Translations under genes and position numbers: made by a program | From: Candidatus Poribacteria bacterium | GTDB lineage: Bacteria > Poribacteria > WGA-4E > GCA-2687025 | DNA length: 10,077 nucleotides | Direction of reading: 5' to 3' | Assembly (NCBI GenBank): GCA_027625215.1 | Contig: JAQBWJ010000027.1 | Coordinates: 1-10,077 of the forward strand | The notes under the pieces: model-generated | The model's database searches: none | What the model was told of the DNA's origin: nothing | Seen by the model: only the letters and a program-made list of their open reading frames with translations | Shown: piece after piece, positions 1 to 6,437 of the stretch | Numbering within the stretch: the first letter of the stretch is position 1 | How the letters are laid out: every line of letters starts with the position of its first letter

Positions 1-44
1 CGCGCGTCCTCCCTCAACAGGAAGTACGGCAGAATTAGGCTCAT
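1..44 (-). CDS. Possible 5' end of a gene cut by the window edge
   Basis: Reading the minus strand from an ATG at 44-42 gives 14 open codons (MSLILPYFLLREDA) to the window edge. An AGGG sequence sits about 6 bases upstream of the ATG, a reasonable ribosome binding site. The ATG lies about 30 bases after the amidase stop, the spacing expected of a following gene in the same operon. The fragment is too short to name and could be chance. Confidence 0.3.
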   Translation of the reverse strand, partial: MSLILPYFLLREDA

Positions 45-73
45 TCTTTACCCTGACAGACCACTAGTGTCGT

Positions 74-1381
74 TTAGGGGACGAACGTCAACGAGGCGAG
101 ATATCGCCGTACCCCCGCCGCAATCCCATCGGCGAGCCGTTCCTGATACGCGGGATCGACCAATCGCGCCCGTTCTTCCGGGTTCGTGATGAACCCCATC
201 TCGACAATCACCGACGGCACGCGCAACCCCAGCAGCACGACGAACGCCGCTTCCTTCACGCCCCTGTCGCGCGCGCCCGTGACGGCGACCAACTCTCGCT
301 GAATCTCCGTCGCCAACGCGCGACTCTCACCGCTTTTCGTGTCGGTGAGCAGTTGAGCGAGCAAGTCGGTGGTCTCGTGGAGCGCGGCGGCTCCCATGTT
401 CTCGCGCGCGGCAACTCGCGCGGCGTCCGCGTCTCGCGTCAGCGAACCGATCCACGTCTCGATCCCGTTCGCTTGGGTCGATTCGGCGGCGTTCGCGTGG
501 ATGCTGAGGAACAGTTCGGCATTGCGCGCGCGGGCGAAGTCGTTGCGCGGGCGCAAGTCGATGAACGTGTCGTCTTCGCGCGACATAATCACGTCGAACC
601 CATCCGCCGCCAGCCGCGCCGCCAACATCCGACTCACCGCCAACGTGATCGCCTTCTCCTGAACTCCGTCGTGCGACGAGCCCGGGTCCTTCCCGCCGTG
701 ACCCGCGTCAACCACAATCGTCCGCGCCTGCAACCCCAGTTGTTGACTCATCCGGTTCAGTGGATCAAGCGAGGAACCCTCCGCTCGAAACGTCGGGAAC
801 TCGCGCGGCTCGGCAATCGACTCAGGAGGAGGCTCAGGTCGAGAGACCTCAATCGGAGCGGCGCTCGCCACAACACGGCGCGGCATCAGCGCATCCCACG
901 CATCCTGAAAATGTCGGTTGTCGGGGTAGCGATTCACCAACTCAAGATAACGTCGTTGCGCGTTGGCGGTGTCGCGTTGTCGTTCGTAGAGTCGGGCGCA
1001 CCAATAGAGGGCGTTCGCACGGTGAGGTGAGTCGGGGAACGTCGTCAGCAACCGCTCGAACGCGGCAACACCTTTGGCGATGGAGGCGTCCGACTCGCTG
1101 AACGTATAGGACAGTCCGACGCCGTACAGCGCGTCGCCCGCGCGCGGCGAGGCGGACGATTCCGCCGCAACCGCCTCAAACTGCGCCGCCAATGCTTCCC
1201 ATTCCGACGCCTTCGCCCCGCCCACCGCCATTGACCGCTGCTTCTCCACCAACGCCTCGAACGCCTGAGAAGACATCGTTGCCGCGACTGGAATGGAACG
1301 CGATCCGACGCACCCTCCCATCACGACAACGCATAGCGTCGCCGCGCAAACGATCCTACCGAGTTGAGAGCGGTTCATCAT
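74..1381 (-). CDS. TPR-containing N-acetylmuramoyl-L-alanine amidase (Amidase_3), predicted lipoprotein
   Basis: Zn-dependent amidase that would cut the bond between MurNAc and L-Ala in peptidoglycan, in the periplasm. With the tandem ATG at 1381/1378 the protein is about 435 aa and starts with a lipoprotein signal: a short basic n-region, a hydrophobic stretch and lipobox VMGGC, with the lipidated Cys near residue 24. An open TTG at 1441 adds 20 residues before the signal and is less likely. Residues about 40-165 are helical TPR/outer-membrane-assembly-like repeats (FPDSPHRANALYWCARLYER and a following copy). A Pro-rich linker (180-200) leads to the Amidase_3 domain (220-430). All four expected catalytic or Zn residues are visible: His228 in DAGHGG, Glu242 in QEKA, His295 in SIHAN and Glu394 in VEMGFI. 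No inhibitory helix of the AmiB/AmiC type was positively identified. No clear Shine-Dalgarno precedes the ATG pair. It is last in the minus-strand run, about 70 bases after the small membrane protein. Confidence 0.9.
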   Translation of the reverse strand: MMNRSQLGRIVCAATLCVVVMGGCVGSRSIPVAATMSSQAFEALVEKQRSMAVGGAKASEWEALAAQFEAVAAESSASPRAGDALYGVGLSYTFSESDASIAKGVAAFERLLTTFPDSPHRANALYWCARLYERQRDTANAQRRYLELVNRYPDNRHFQDAWDALMPRRVVASAAPIEVSRPEPPPESIAEPREFPTFRAEGSSLDPLNRMSQQLGLQARTIVVDAGHGGKDPGSSHDGVQEKAITLAVSRMLAARLAADGFDVIMSREDDTFIDLRPRNDFARARNAELFLSIHANAAESTQANGIETWIGSLTRDADAARVAARENMGAAALHETTDLLAQLLTDTKSGESRALATEIQRELVAVTGARDRGVKEAAFVVLLGLRVPSVIVEMGFITNPEERARLVDPAYQERLADGIAAGVRRYLASLTFVP

Positions 1382-1448
1382 GAGGTATTGGCGGTTTGTT
1401 TCGATGAGTCGAAAACAAGAAGGAACGGCGCGTTTCGACAAAACTGGC

Positions 1449-1901
1449 TTACGAGAGCAATCGCCGTATTTCAGTGGGAATCTCGTTCGCGGAGCGCGTC
1501 AGCCAAGGGTACAACCGCGATGCCGTCCACGCCGCCACAACCGCGCCGACGATCCCGAACAGCCCCGCCAACGTCATCGTCCCGACGGCGCGCGTCATGA
1601 ATCCGACCGCCCCCGCCCCCGCGCCGATGACGCATGCGCCGACTACAAGGATCGCAATGAACGTGTCTTCTCGCACCGCTTCCGCACCGACCAACACGCC
1701 ACACAACGCGCCGAGCGCCACGCTCCCCACGATGATCGCCGCGCCGCCCAACGCCTGCGCGACAACCCCCGCCGGAACGACCGACGCGAAGAACACAACG
1801 ATCAACCCGACCGCCGCCAAAGCGCCGACCGCGAGAAATCCCAGCGCGACGGCAACCGCCACACTGACCCACATCCATTGAGCGCGAGGTCTGTTGTCCA
1901 T
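1449..1901 (-). CDS. Small glycine/alanine-rich multi-TM membrane protein, function unknown
   Basis: This 150-aa protein is almost wholly hydrophobic, with about four predicted membrane segments (roughly 11-40, 49-73, 80-102 and 107-129) rich in Gly, Ala and Val. The only charged stretches are the first six residues, a short loop near 74-79 (EAVRED) and the last 15 residues, which end in a basic/acidic tail. I do not recognise a family. The start ATG at 1901 is preceded by a GGGAG ribosome binding site about 5 bases upstream. The upstream CNBD gene stops at 1917, only 15 bases away, so the two are very likely cotranslated in one operon. A structural or partner role next to the K+ channel genes is possible, but this is inference from position only. 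No paralogue with recognisable identity occurs elsewhere in the window. Confidence 0.75.
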   Translation of the reverse strand: MDNRPRAQWMWVSVAVAVALGFLAVGALAAVGLIVVFFASVVPAGVVAQALGGAAIIVGSVALGALCGVLVGAEAVREDTFIAILVVGACVIGAGAGAVGFMTRAVGTMTLAGLFGIVGAVVAAWTASRLYPWLTRSANEIPTEIRRLLS

Positions 1902-1916
1902 GCGTCTCCCTGCCCT

Positions 1917-2447
1917 TCAGCGCGCCGACAACGCGAAACTTAACGCCGTCGTCAAGTTCAGGATGTTTTCGTTCGACTTGCGGATCACGCCGACCTGCTT
2001 CTGCAACACGTTCTTGAGGACAAGATAGCCGATATCGTGGTCGGAGTTCGCCAAATCCAGAAAATCTTTGTTCTGAATGACGCCGCACACACTCGGATCG
2101 GACGCCGAGACGGTCGCCGTACGCAAACTGTTCGGATCGAACAATGCGAGCTCCCCGAAGTATGGGTTGAACGACGAGGGCAGTTTGATGATCTCCTTTT
2201 CGCCCTCACCGATCCGTTTCGCGCTCTTGATAAACAGTTTCTTGGTGATCCGCACCGTCCCGTCGAGTAGAAGGAACATCGTGTCCCCTTCGTCCCCGTC
2301 CTGGATGATGAGGTCGCCGGAGTCATACTTTTCGCGCGAGGTGACTTGCCCGACTTTGTCCAGTTGGGCGTCGTTCAGCCCCTTGAAAATGCCAACAGGG
2401 AACCCTTCGCAAAACCGTCGAAGTTCATCGCGCGAGACCGCCGCCAT
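1917..2447 (-). CDS. Stand-alone cyclic-nucleotide-binding domain protein
   Basis: A 176-aa protein consisting of one cNMP-binding domain of the CAP/CNBD family (residues about 18-130) plus a C-terminal helical tail (about 135-176). The beta-roll opening is visible as IIQDGDEGDTMFLLLDGTVR (47-66). The phosphate-binding cassette is FGELALFDPNSLRTATV (97-113), keeping the Gly-Glu pair and Arg109 expected to contact the cyclic phosphate, so binding of a cyclic nucleotide is plausible. No helix-turn-helix follows the domain, so it is not a Crp/Fnr-type transcription factor, and no kinase, cyclase or membrane segment is fused to it. A GAGAGGA ribosome binding site lies about 8 bases before the ATG. 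The gene starts 55 bases after the K+ channel stop and is followed 15 bases later by the small membrane protein. The obvious hypothesis is a regulatory subunit for the channel. The ligand (cAMP, cGMP or other) cannot be told from sequence. Confidence 0.88.
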   Translation of the reverse strand: MAAVSRDELRRFCEGFPVGIFKGLNDAQLDKVGQVTSREKYDSGDLIIQDGDEGDTMFLLLDGTVRITKKLFIKSAKRIGEGEKEIIKLPSSFNPYFGELALFDPNSLRTATVSASDPSVCGVIQNKDFLDLANSDHDIGYLVLKNVLQKQVGVIRKSNENILNLTTALSFALSAR

Positions 2448-2471
2448 CGCGTTGTCCTCTCACTCAGGCGA

Positions 2472-2501
2472 TTTAAAGTGACATGATAACGTCGAAATCA
2501 A
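2472..2501 (-). promoter_or_regulatory. Possible internal promoter ahead of the CNBD gene
   Basis: In the spacer between the channel stop and the CNBD start the minus strand reads TTGATT (2501-2496), an 18-base spacer, then TTTAAA (2477-2472). Each hexamer matches the sigma-70 consensus at 4 of 6 positions. This is the most AT-rich stretch nearby and ends about 25 bases before the ATG. It could allow the CNBD and later genes to be expressed apart from the channel. By-eye match only. Confidence 0.3.
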
Positions 2502-2502
2502 C

Positions 2503-3966
2503 CTATGCGCTACCTGCCGCCGCCCGTTGCGCCGCCGTCATGGGTCGTCGCGGGCGAATCACCAAAACGCTTTCGTTGCCGTGAACGATCGTGTCGTTCG
2601 CCGGATTAAGCGCGACGCGAGTCCGCGACCCGGACGCCTGCGTTGTAATCCCCGCTTCGGCGATCTGTTCCTTGATGAACTCCACGATGAACGGGTCGCC
2701 GCCTTCCATCGCCTTTTCCAACCCGAACCCTTCCTCTTCCGCGACGAGTCCGATGGGCGTGCGCCCGTTCTCGCGCATCGCATTCCAGAGCTCCAGCACC
2801 GTATGATCGCGGAAGCGTTCGGCGACGGGCTCGACCGCGATTTCCATCTCTCCGCCGTCCAGCGTCACCAGTTCGCGGATGGCTTGCGGAGAGCCGGGTT
2901 TCGTCACAAAGTTCGCCAACAGTTCCGGCACAAACTCGTTCGTCACCACCACGTCATCGACCTGCGCGCGACGCAGACTTGCGACTCGTTCGGGGTCGAG
3001 AACATGAACGTACACCTCCACCTCGGGAGCCATGTCCTTCATCGTTACGATGGCTTCCACACTTCGCACATCGTCGGGAGCCGTGCCATCGGACGAGTCG
3101 GGCACGATAACGACGGCGCGCGCGTGCTCCAACCGTGTGCGTTTCAAGTCGTCTTCTCTAACGAAGTTACCGCGAATGAACCGCAGTTCAAGGTTGTCGA
3201 ATCCGCGCATTTGCAGTTCCATCGACTCTTCGGTCTTCTCGTTGATGAGCACCACTTGCCGCGTCTGTCCGACGGAGCCCATGTTCAACGCCGCCATCAC
3301 GCGGGGAGCCATGTCGTTCCATCCACACACAATCAAGTGGTCCTCCCAGTCCAGTTCGCGCCCCCTTTGCGCTTCCTGAATGCGCCTCGCAACGAACGTC
3401 GAGGCGATGGTCGCCGTAAAGGACGAGAACAACACCAAACTGGTGAACATCAACACGACGCCAACGGCGCGACCGGGCTTCGTCACCGGGAACTTGTCGC
3501 CGTACCCGACTGTCGTCATCGTGACGATACTCCACCAGATCGCGTCCTGAGCCTCACCGAACATATTGTGGTCGTAGATGTCGATCTCTTCGTACCCGGA
3601 CGCCTCGAATTGATCGACCATCTCCAGCGTGATCGACGCGCCGTCTTCCACGATCACGTTGCCTTCCGTGTCGCGGTACGTTTGACGCGACTCGTAACCC
3701 TTGCCGCCCTCGATATTCGCCCTCGCGCCATCAATGGTGAGCGAATGCACCGTCTCATACTGATAACAGATCAGCCCCGCGATGATCCACACGGTGCTGA
3801 TGACCATCAGAATCCGTTGAAAGGGCCAAGCCGCCGCGAGCAGCGCGTACATGAACTCGGCGCGATTGTACCCGATGACCCGCGTCATCCATCGAACGAG
3901 GTAGGGACGCGCTTTGAGATCGAGCTCGTCGTTCTGCGGTTGTTCAGCCGCCGATGAAGTGTTCAC
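2503..3966 (-). CDS. Two-TM potassium channel with cytoplasmic RCK (TrkA-N/TrkA-C) domains
   Basis: A 487-aa K+ channel of the MthK/Kch type acting in the cytoplasmic membrane. Order: cytoplasmic N-terminus (1-48), TM1 (about 50-70), a long outer loop (71-139), pore helix and selectivity filter TVGYGD (152-157), TM2 (about 166-192), RCK N-lobe Rossmann fold (208-345) and a C-terminal RCK_C-like region (365-475). The RCK opens with LIVCGWNDMA (211-220). This resembles the VICGWSES stretch I recall for MthK rather than a classical GxGxxG, so NAD binding is uncertain and ion gating is as likely. The outer loop of about 70 residues is much longer than in KcsA or MthK and is acidic. The start is GTG at 3966 with an AGAGGAG ribosome binding site about 10 bases upstream. 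It heads the channel/CNBD/membrane-protein unit, 77 bases after the SGNH hydrolase. Confidence 0.93.
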   Translation of the reverse strand: MNTSSAAEQPQNDELDLKARPYLVRWMTRVIGYNRAEFMYALLAAAWPFQRILMVISTVWIIAGLICYQYETVHSLTIDGARANIEGGKGYESRQTYRDTEGNVIVEDGASITLEMVDQFEASGYEEIDIYDHNMFGEAQDAIWWSIVTMTTVGYGDKFPVTKPGRAVGVVLMFTSLVLFSSFTATIASTFVARRIQEAQRGRELDWEDHLIVCGWNDMAPRVMAALNMGSVGQTRQVVLINEKTEESMELQMRGFDNLELRFIRGNFVREDDLKRTRLEHARAVVIVPDSSDGTAPDDVRSVEAIVTMKDMAPEVEVYVHVLDPERVASLRRAQVDDVVVTNEFVPELLANFVTKPGSPQAIRELVTLDGGEMEIAVEPVAERFRDHTVLELWNAMRENGRTPIGLVAEEEGFGLEKAMEGGDPFIVEFIKEQIAEAGITTQASGSRTRVALNPANDTIVHGNESVLVIRPRRPMTAAQRAAAGSA

Positions 3967-4043
3967 GCGTTCCGTGCTCCTCTAAAAAGAAGCGCATCCG
4001 ATGAAAACAAGGCGGGCGCCATGACCCGACGCACAACAATATC

Positions 4044-4694
4044 CTACAGTTTCGCGCCGACTGCGCGGAGCCATGTCGTCGCCATCAACATGTGTCCTGA
4101 CGGGAACGGGTGCACGCCATCGCCCGTCCATGCGAACCCTGGTCGTTGGGTGATCGCCGTCTCGAAGGCGTCGAAAATCGGCACGAGCACGGCGTCGAAC
4201 TCCTTCGCGTACCCGCGAATCACTTCATTATACGCCCGCAGCAACCGATTCGATTCATTGTCGATCTCTTCGCCGATGACGGACGTTTCCATCAGGATCA
4301 ACTTCGCGCCCGCTCGCTTGGTCTTCTCCAACAATCCGCGATAACGCGGCGCGTAATCTTCGGGTGAAATATGCAGGTCGGGTCGCCCGTCGAACTTGCG
4401 CCATACGTCGTTGATGCCGATGGAGACGGACACCCAGTCCGGCTTGTGGGCGATCACGTCCTCGTCCCACCGCCCTTCAAGGTCAACCACTCGGTTCCCG
4501 CTGATGCCAACGTTGACGAGGTTGATCTGTCGGTCGGGGTAACACGCGGCGAGATAATCGGCGATATTGGCGACGTACCCGCCGCCCAGATGACGGCGTT
4601 CGTCCTGACGCCGACCGCAGTCGGTGATGCTGTCGCCGATGAGGACAACCGTGTCGCCGTGTTGCAATAAAAGATCGTTGGGATTCGCGGGCAT
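4044..4694 (-). CDS. SGNH/GDSL-family hydrolase (lipase/acylhydrolase-like)
   Basis: A 216-aa single-domain serine hydrolase. All four SGNH blocks are present: block I GDSITDCGR with nucleophile Ser22, block II NVGISGNRV with oxyanion Gly66, block III SIGINDVWR with Asn95, and block V GDGVHPFPSGH with Asp192 and His195. Such enzymes remove acyl or acetyl groups from lipids, polysaccharides or small esters, and the substrate cannot be told here. GIND and the compact length resemble bacterial rhamnogalacturonan-acetylesterase/TesA-like members. There is no signal peptide, so it is predicted cytoplasmic. I chose ATG 4694. A TTG at 4718 in the same frame adds eight residues but has no better ribosome binding site. 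The bases just before the ATG (minus strand, CCTCCTC) are the reverse of a Shine-Dalgarno, so translation initiation is unusual. It lies between the small membrane protein (4865-5440) and the channel, all on the same strand. Confidence 0.92.
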   Translation of the reverse strand: MPANPNDLLLQHGDTVVLIGDSITDCGRRQDERRHLGGGYVANIADYLAACYPDRQINLVNVGISGNRVVDLEGRWDEDVIAHKPDWVSVSIGINDVWRKFDGRPDLHISPEDYAPRYRGLLEKTKRAGAKLILMETSVIGEEIDNESNRLLRAYNEVIRGYAKEFDAVLVPIFDAFETAITQRPGFAWTGDGVHPFPSGHMLMATTWLRAVGAKL

Positions 4695-4818
4695 GAGGAG
4701 GTTCCAAATCGTGAGCAAAATGAAGAGGCGATTCGTCGCTCGCCAAATAAATTGACGTTAGGGTCAGATTTTAGACCTGTCTGAACCCCTCCGGCAACAC
4801 GATTCTAACGGATTTGTC

Positions 4819-4842
4819 CGCGAAACGGAACCCGTTTTCGCG
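4819..4842. other. 10-bp stem-loop between small membrane protein and SGNH hydrolase genes
   Basis: CGCGAAACGG (4819-4828) pairs with CCGTTTTCGCG (4832-4842), with one bulged T and a 3-base loop. It lies 22 bases downstream of the stop of the preceding minus-strand gene (4865), where a terminator would sit. There is no T-tract after the stem on the minus strand (the only T-run, opposite A4855-4860, is before it), so it is not a textbook intrinsic terminator and may instead stabilise or attenuate the transcript. Confidence 0.4.
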
Positions 4843-4864
4843 CGTGCGCGCCGCAAAAAACGCG

Positions 4865-5440
4865 TTAAGAGGTTGTCTGTTTCGACTTGCGCGCTTGAAA
4901 GGCGTCTCTCACCTGACGTCGTTCGGCGGGTGTCAACGTTTGGACGGTCAGCTTGAACGTTTCGGGATCGCGCGCGCCCAACGCGAGCAGTTCGTCGATG
5001 CGTCGCGCGCTCAACGCCGGGGGAACCGTTTCGGTGGGAACCGTTCGCGGGACCATCGGACTTTCCGCCGGTTTCGCTGTCGGACGCGGCACGACGGTTG
5101 GCTTCGCGGTTGGTTGCGCCCGACGCTTCGGAACCGCTGGAACCCGTTGCACCATTGCGTTCGCTGCAACAATCGCCATGACCGTCCCGCCCGCCACCGC
5201 GAAAACGCTGAGAACCGCCATCAACGCCGCGAGAAACGGGTTTGCGACAACCACCGCTCCCGTCAATCCCGCGACAAGACTCGACCCCACCACCGACGAC
5301 AGCCTACGAGACACCACTCCCACGATCACGCCGCATAGCACGCTCGCCGTCCACGCGATCCAGCCAAGTACAATCGACCCCGCCACCGCGCCAAGCGACG
5401 CCGACAATGTGCCAACGAGAAACCACGTCACCGCGTTCAT
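4865..5440 (-). CDS. Small membrane protein with Pro/Thr-rich linker and charged C-terminal domain, function unknown
   Basis: From ATG 5440 the product is 191 aa. Residues about 4-42, 48-66 and 68-95 are hydrophobic and Gly/Ala/Val-rich, suggesting three or four membrane segments. A low-complexity Pro/Thr/Lys linker follows (100-142), containing PTAKP twice ten residues apart. The C-terminus (144-185) is a charged, probably helical segment that includes LTPAERRQVRDAFQ. I do not recognise the family. The frame stays open to another ATG at 5539 (224 aa), but the extra 33 residues would put a non-hydrophobic stretch before the first membrane segment, so 5440 is preferred. Neither start has a clear Shine-Dalgarno. 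It lies between the EEP hydrolase (145-base gap) and the SGNH hydrolase (170-base gap). Overall shape is like the membrane protein at 1449-1901 but no residue-level similarity is evident. Confidence 0.65.
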   Translation of the reverse strand: MNAVTWFLVGTLSASLGAVAGSIVLGWIAWTASVLCGVIVGVVSRRLSSVVGSSLVAGLTGAVVVANPFLAALMAVLSVFAVAGGTVMAIVAANAMVQRVPAVPKRRAQPTAKPTVVPRPTAKPAESPMVPRTVPTETVPPALSARRIDELLALGARDPETFKLTVQTLTPAERRQVRDAFQARKSKQTTS

Positions 5441-5585
5441 GTTCGGACAAACCAACGTTCGTTGAGGGGCGCCAAAGTCGCTAACCCGGTAAGGCAATCG
5501 TGTCTTAAGGACGCAAACGGTGATGGAAGGGGAAGGCATCCGAAAAGCCAGCCCCCTCGCATCAGTCCAAGTATACAGGGAAGAC

Positions 5586-6359
5586 TCAGCCCACGTTGAC
5601 TGTCGCCATCACAAAATGGTGATCGCTCGGATACCGCCCGTCGCGCTCGTCGATCAGCACGTCCGCCGATTCGATCTTTACCGCGCCGCGCGAAAACACC
5701 CAATCGATTTTGCCGGATCGATACTCGTAGGCGTCTCCGAGAAAACCATGAAACGTGTCGCACGGGTTGATGACCCCGCGCTTCTCGACGTACGTGTCTG
5801 TCCAACCGCCGTCCAAGAACGCCTTGATCGCCGCATTGTCGGGAGGCGCGTTCATGTCGCCCGTCAGCAGTTGGGGGTACTCGGCGGGGAAGGCGGCGGC
5901 GTCCTCGTTGACGACCCGCGCTTGTTCCTCTCGCGCTTCTTGGGAGACATGATCGAGATGCGTGTTGATGAAACGGAACTCAATACCGGACTTTTTGTCG
6001 ACCAGCCGGACCCAGTTCGCCAACCGCACGCACCGCGATTCCCACGACCACGAACCCGTGACGTGCGGCGTCTCCGACAGCCAGAAACCGCCCGCCGACA
6101 CGCATTCAAATCGGTCGCGCGCCCAATAGATCGCGTTGGTCGGGTTCCCGTCCTGTGCGTGGTCGATGAGCGCGTGGCGGTCGAACTCAGGAAACGCGGC
6201 GCGCAGGTCGGCGTGCTGTTGGACGGACACCTCTTGGAACCCGATCAGGTGCGGGTCGTACGACCGAATCACCTCCGCGCAGAACGATTTTCGATGGACC
6301 CAGTCGTTCTCGCCGTCCTTCGCCAACGACGTGCGGATGTTGCAAGTGAGTACGTTCAA
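5586..6359 (-). CDS. Endonuclease/exonuclease/phosphatase (EEP) family metal-dependent hydrolase
   Basis: A 257-aa protein of the DNase I/exonuclease III/CCR4-like fold, with all core motifs: NIR near the N-terminus (residues 7-9), GFQEV with metal ligand Glu43, NTHLDH (132-137), GDMNA with Asp168 and Asn170, KIDWVF with Asp219, and SDHH with Asp246 and His247. These enzymes cleave phosphodiester or phosphomonoester bonds with Mg2+, and members of this short class act on nucleic acids, phospholipids or sugar phosphates. The substrate is not predictable. The strand begins MNVLTCNIR if translation starts at the TTG at 6359, which has AAGGGG about 7 bases upstream and matches the usual family start (M-x-V/I-L-T-x-N-I-R). 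The open frame continues to 6482 without an ATG near the domain and would then overlap the divergent gene, so the TTG is preferred. No signal peptide. First gene of the minus-strand run. Confidence 0.9.
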   Translation of the reverse strand: MNVLTCNIRTSLAKDGENDWVHRKSFCAEVIRSYDPHLIGFQEVSVQQHADLRAAFPEFDRHALIDHAQDGNPTNAIYWARDRFECVSAGGFWLSETPHVTGSWSWESRCVRLANWVRLVDKKSGIEFRFINTHLDHVSQEAREEQARVVNEDAAAFPAEYPQLLTGDMNAPPDNAAIKAFLDGGWTDTYVEKRGVINPCDTFHGFLGDAYEYRSGKIDWVFSRGAVKIESADVLIDERDGRYPSDHHFVMATVNVG

Positions 6360-6437
6360 GTGAATGCCCCTTTCTTCTCGCTCGGAATCCGTTGTGATAG
6401 ACTTGTGGGGGAAGATGACGAGAGGAACACACCCGCC
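6360..6437. promoter_or_regulatory. Divergent intergenic region
   Basis: This 78-base spacer separates the minus-strand EEP gene from the plus-strand crystallin/DUF1349 gene and must hold both start signals. The minus-strand ribosome binding site (AAGGGG) and the plus-strand GAGGA (6422-6426) are visible. A TTGTGATAGACTTGTG stretch (6392-6407) holds TTGTG twice 11 bases apart and is the only repeat-like candidate for a binding site. No strong -35/-10 pair is obvious on either strand. Confidence 0.45.

Noticed and set aside
353..1030. 225-codon plus-strand frame inside the amidase gene
   Set aside because: Arg-rich shadow of the amidase_3/TPR coding sequence.
2527..3957. 476-codon open frame on the plus strand opposite the whole K+ channel gene
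   Set aside because: The product is rich in His, Arg and Asp without domain logic, and the minus-strand frame encodes a clear channel. Stop codons are scarce in antisense frames at this base composition.
4003..4028. Possible terminator after the SGNH gene (short CGGGT/GCCCG stem then a T-rich run on the minus strand)
   Set aside because: Only about 5 paired bases with a wobble pair and an interrupted T-run. Too weak to call.
1449..5440. Idea that the two small membrane proteins (1449-1901 and 4865-5440) are paralogues
   Set aside because: They share only Gly/Ala/Val-rich composition. No aligned motif could be found and the second has a linker and tail that the first lacks.
5520..6437. Upstream extension of the crystallin/DUF1349 frame (about 306 codons)
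   Set aside because: It is antisense to the EEP hydrolase, whose catalytic motifs are all intact, and the extension has no recognisable domain. The first natural start is ATG 6438.
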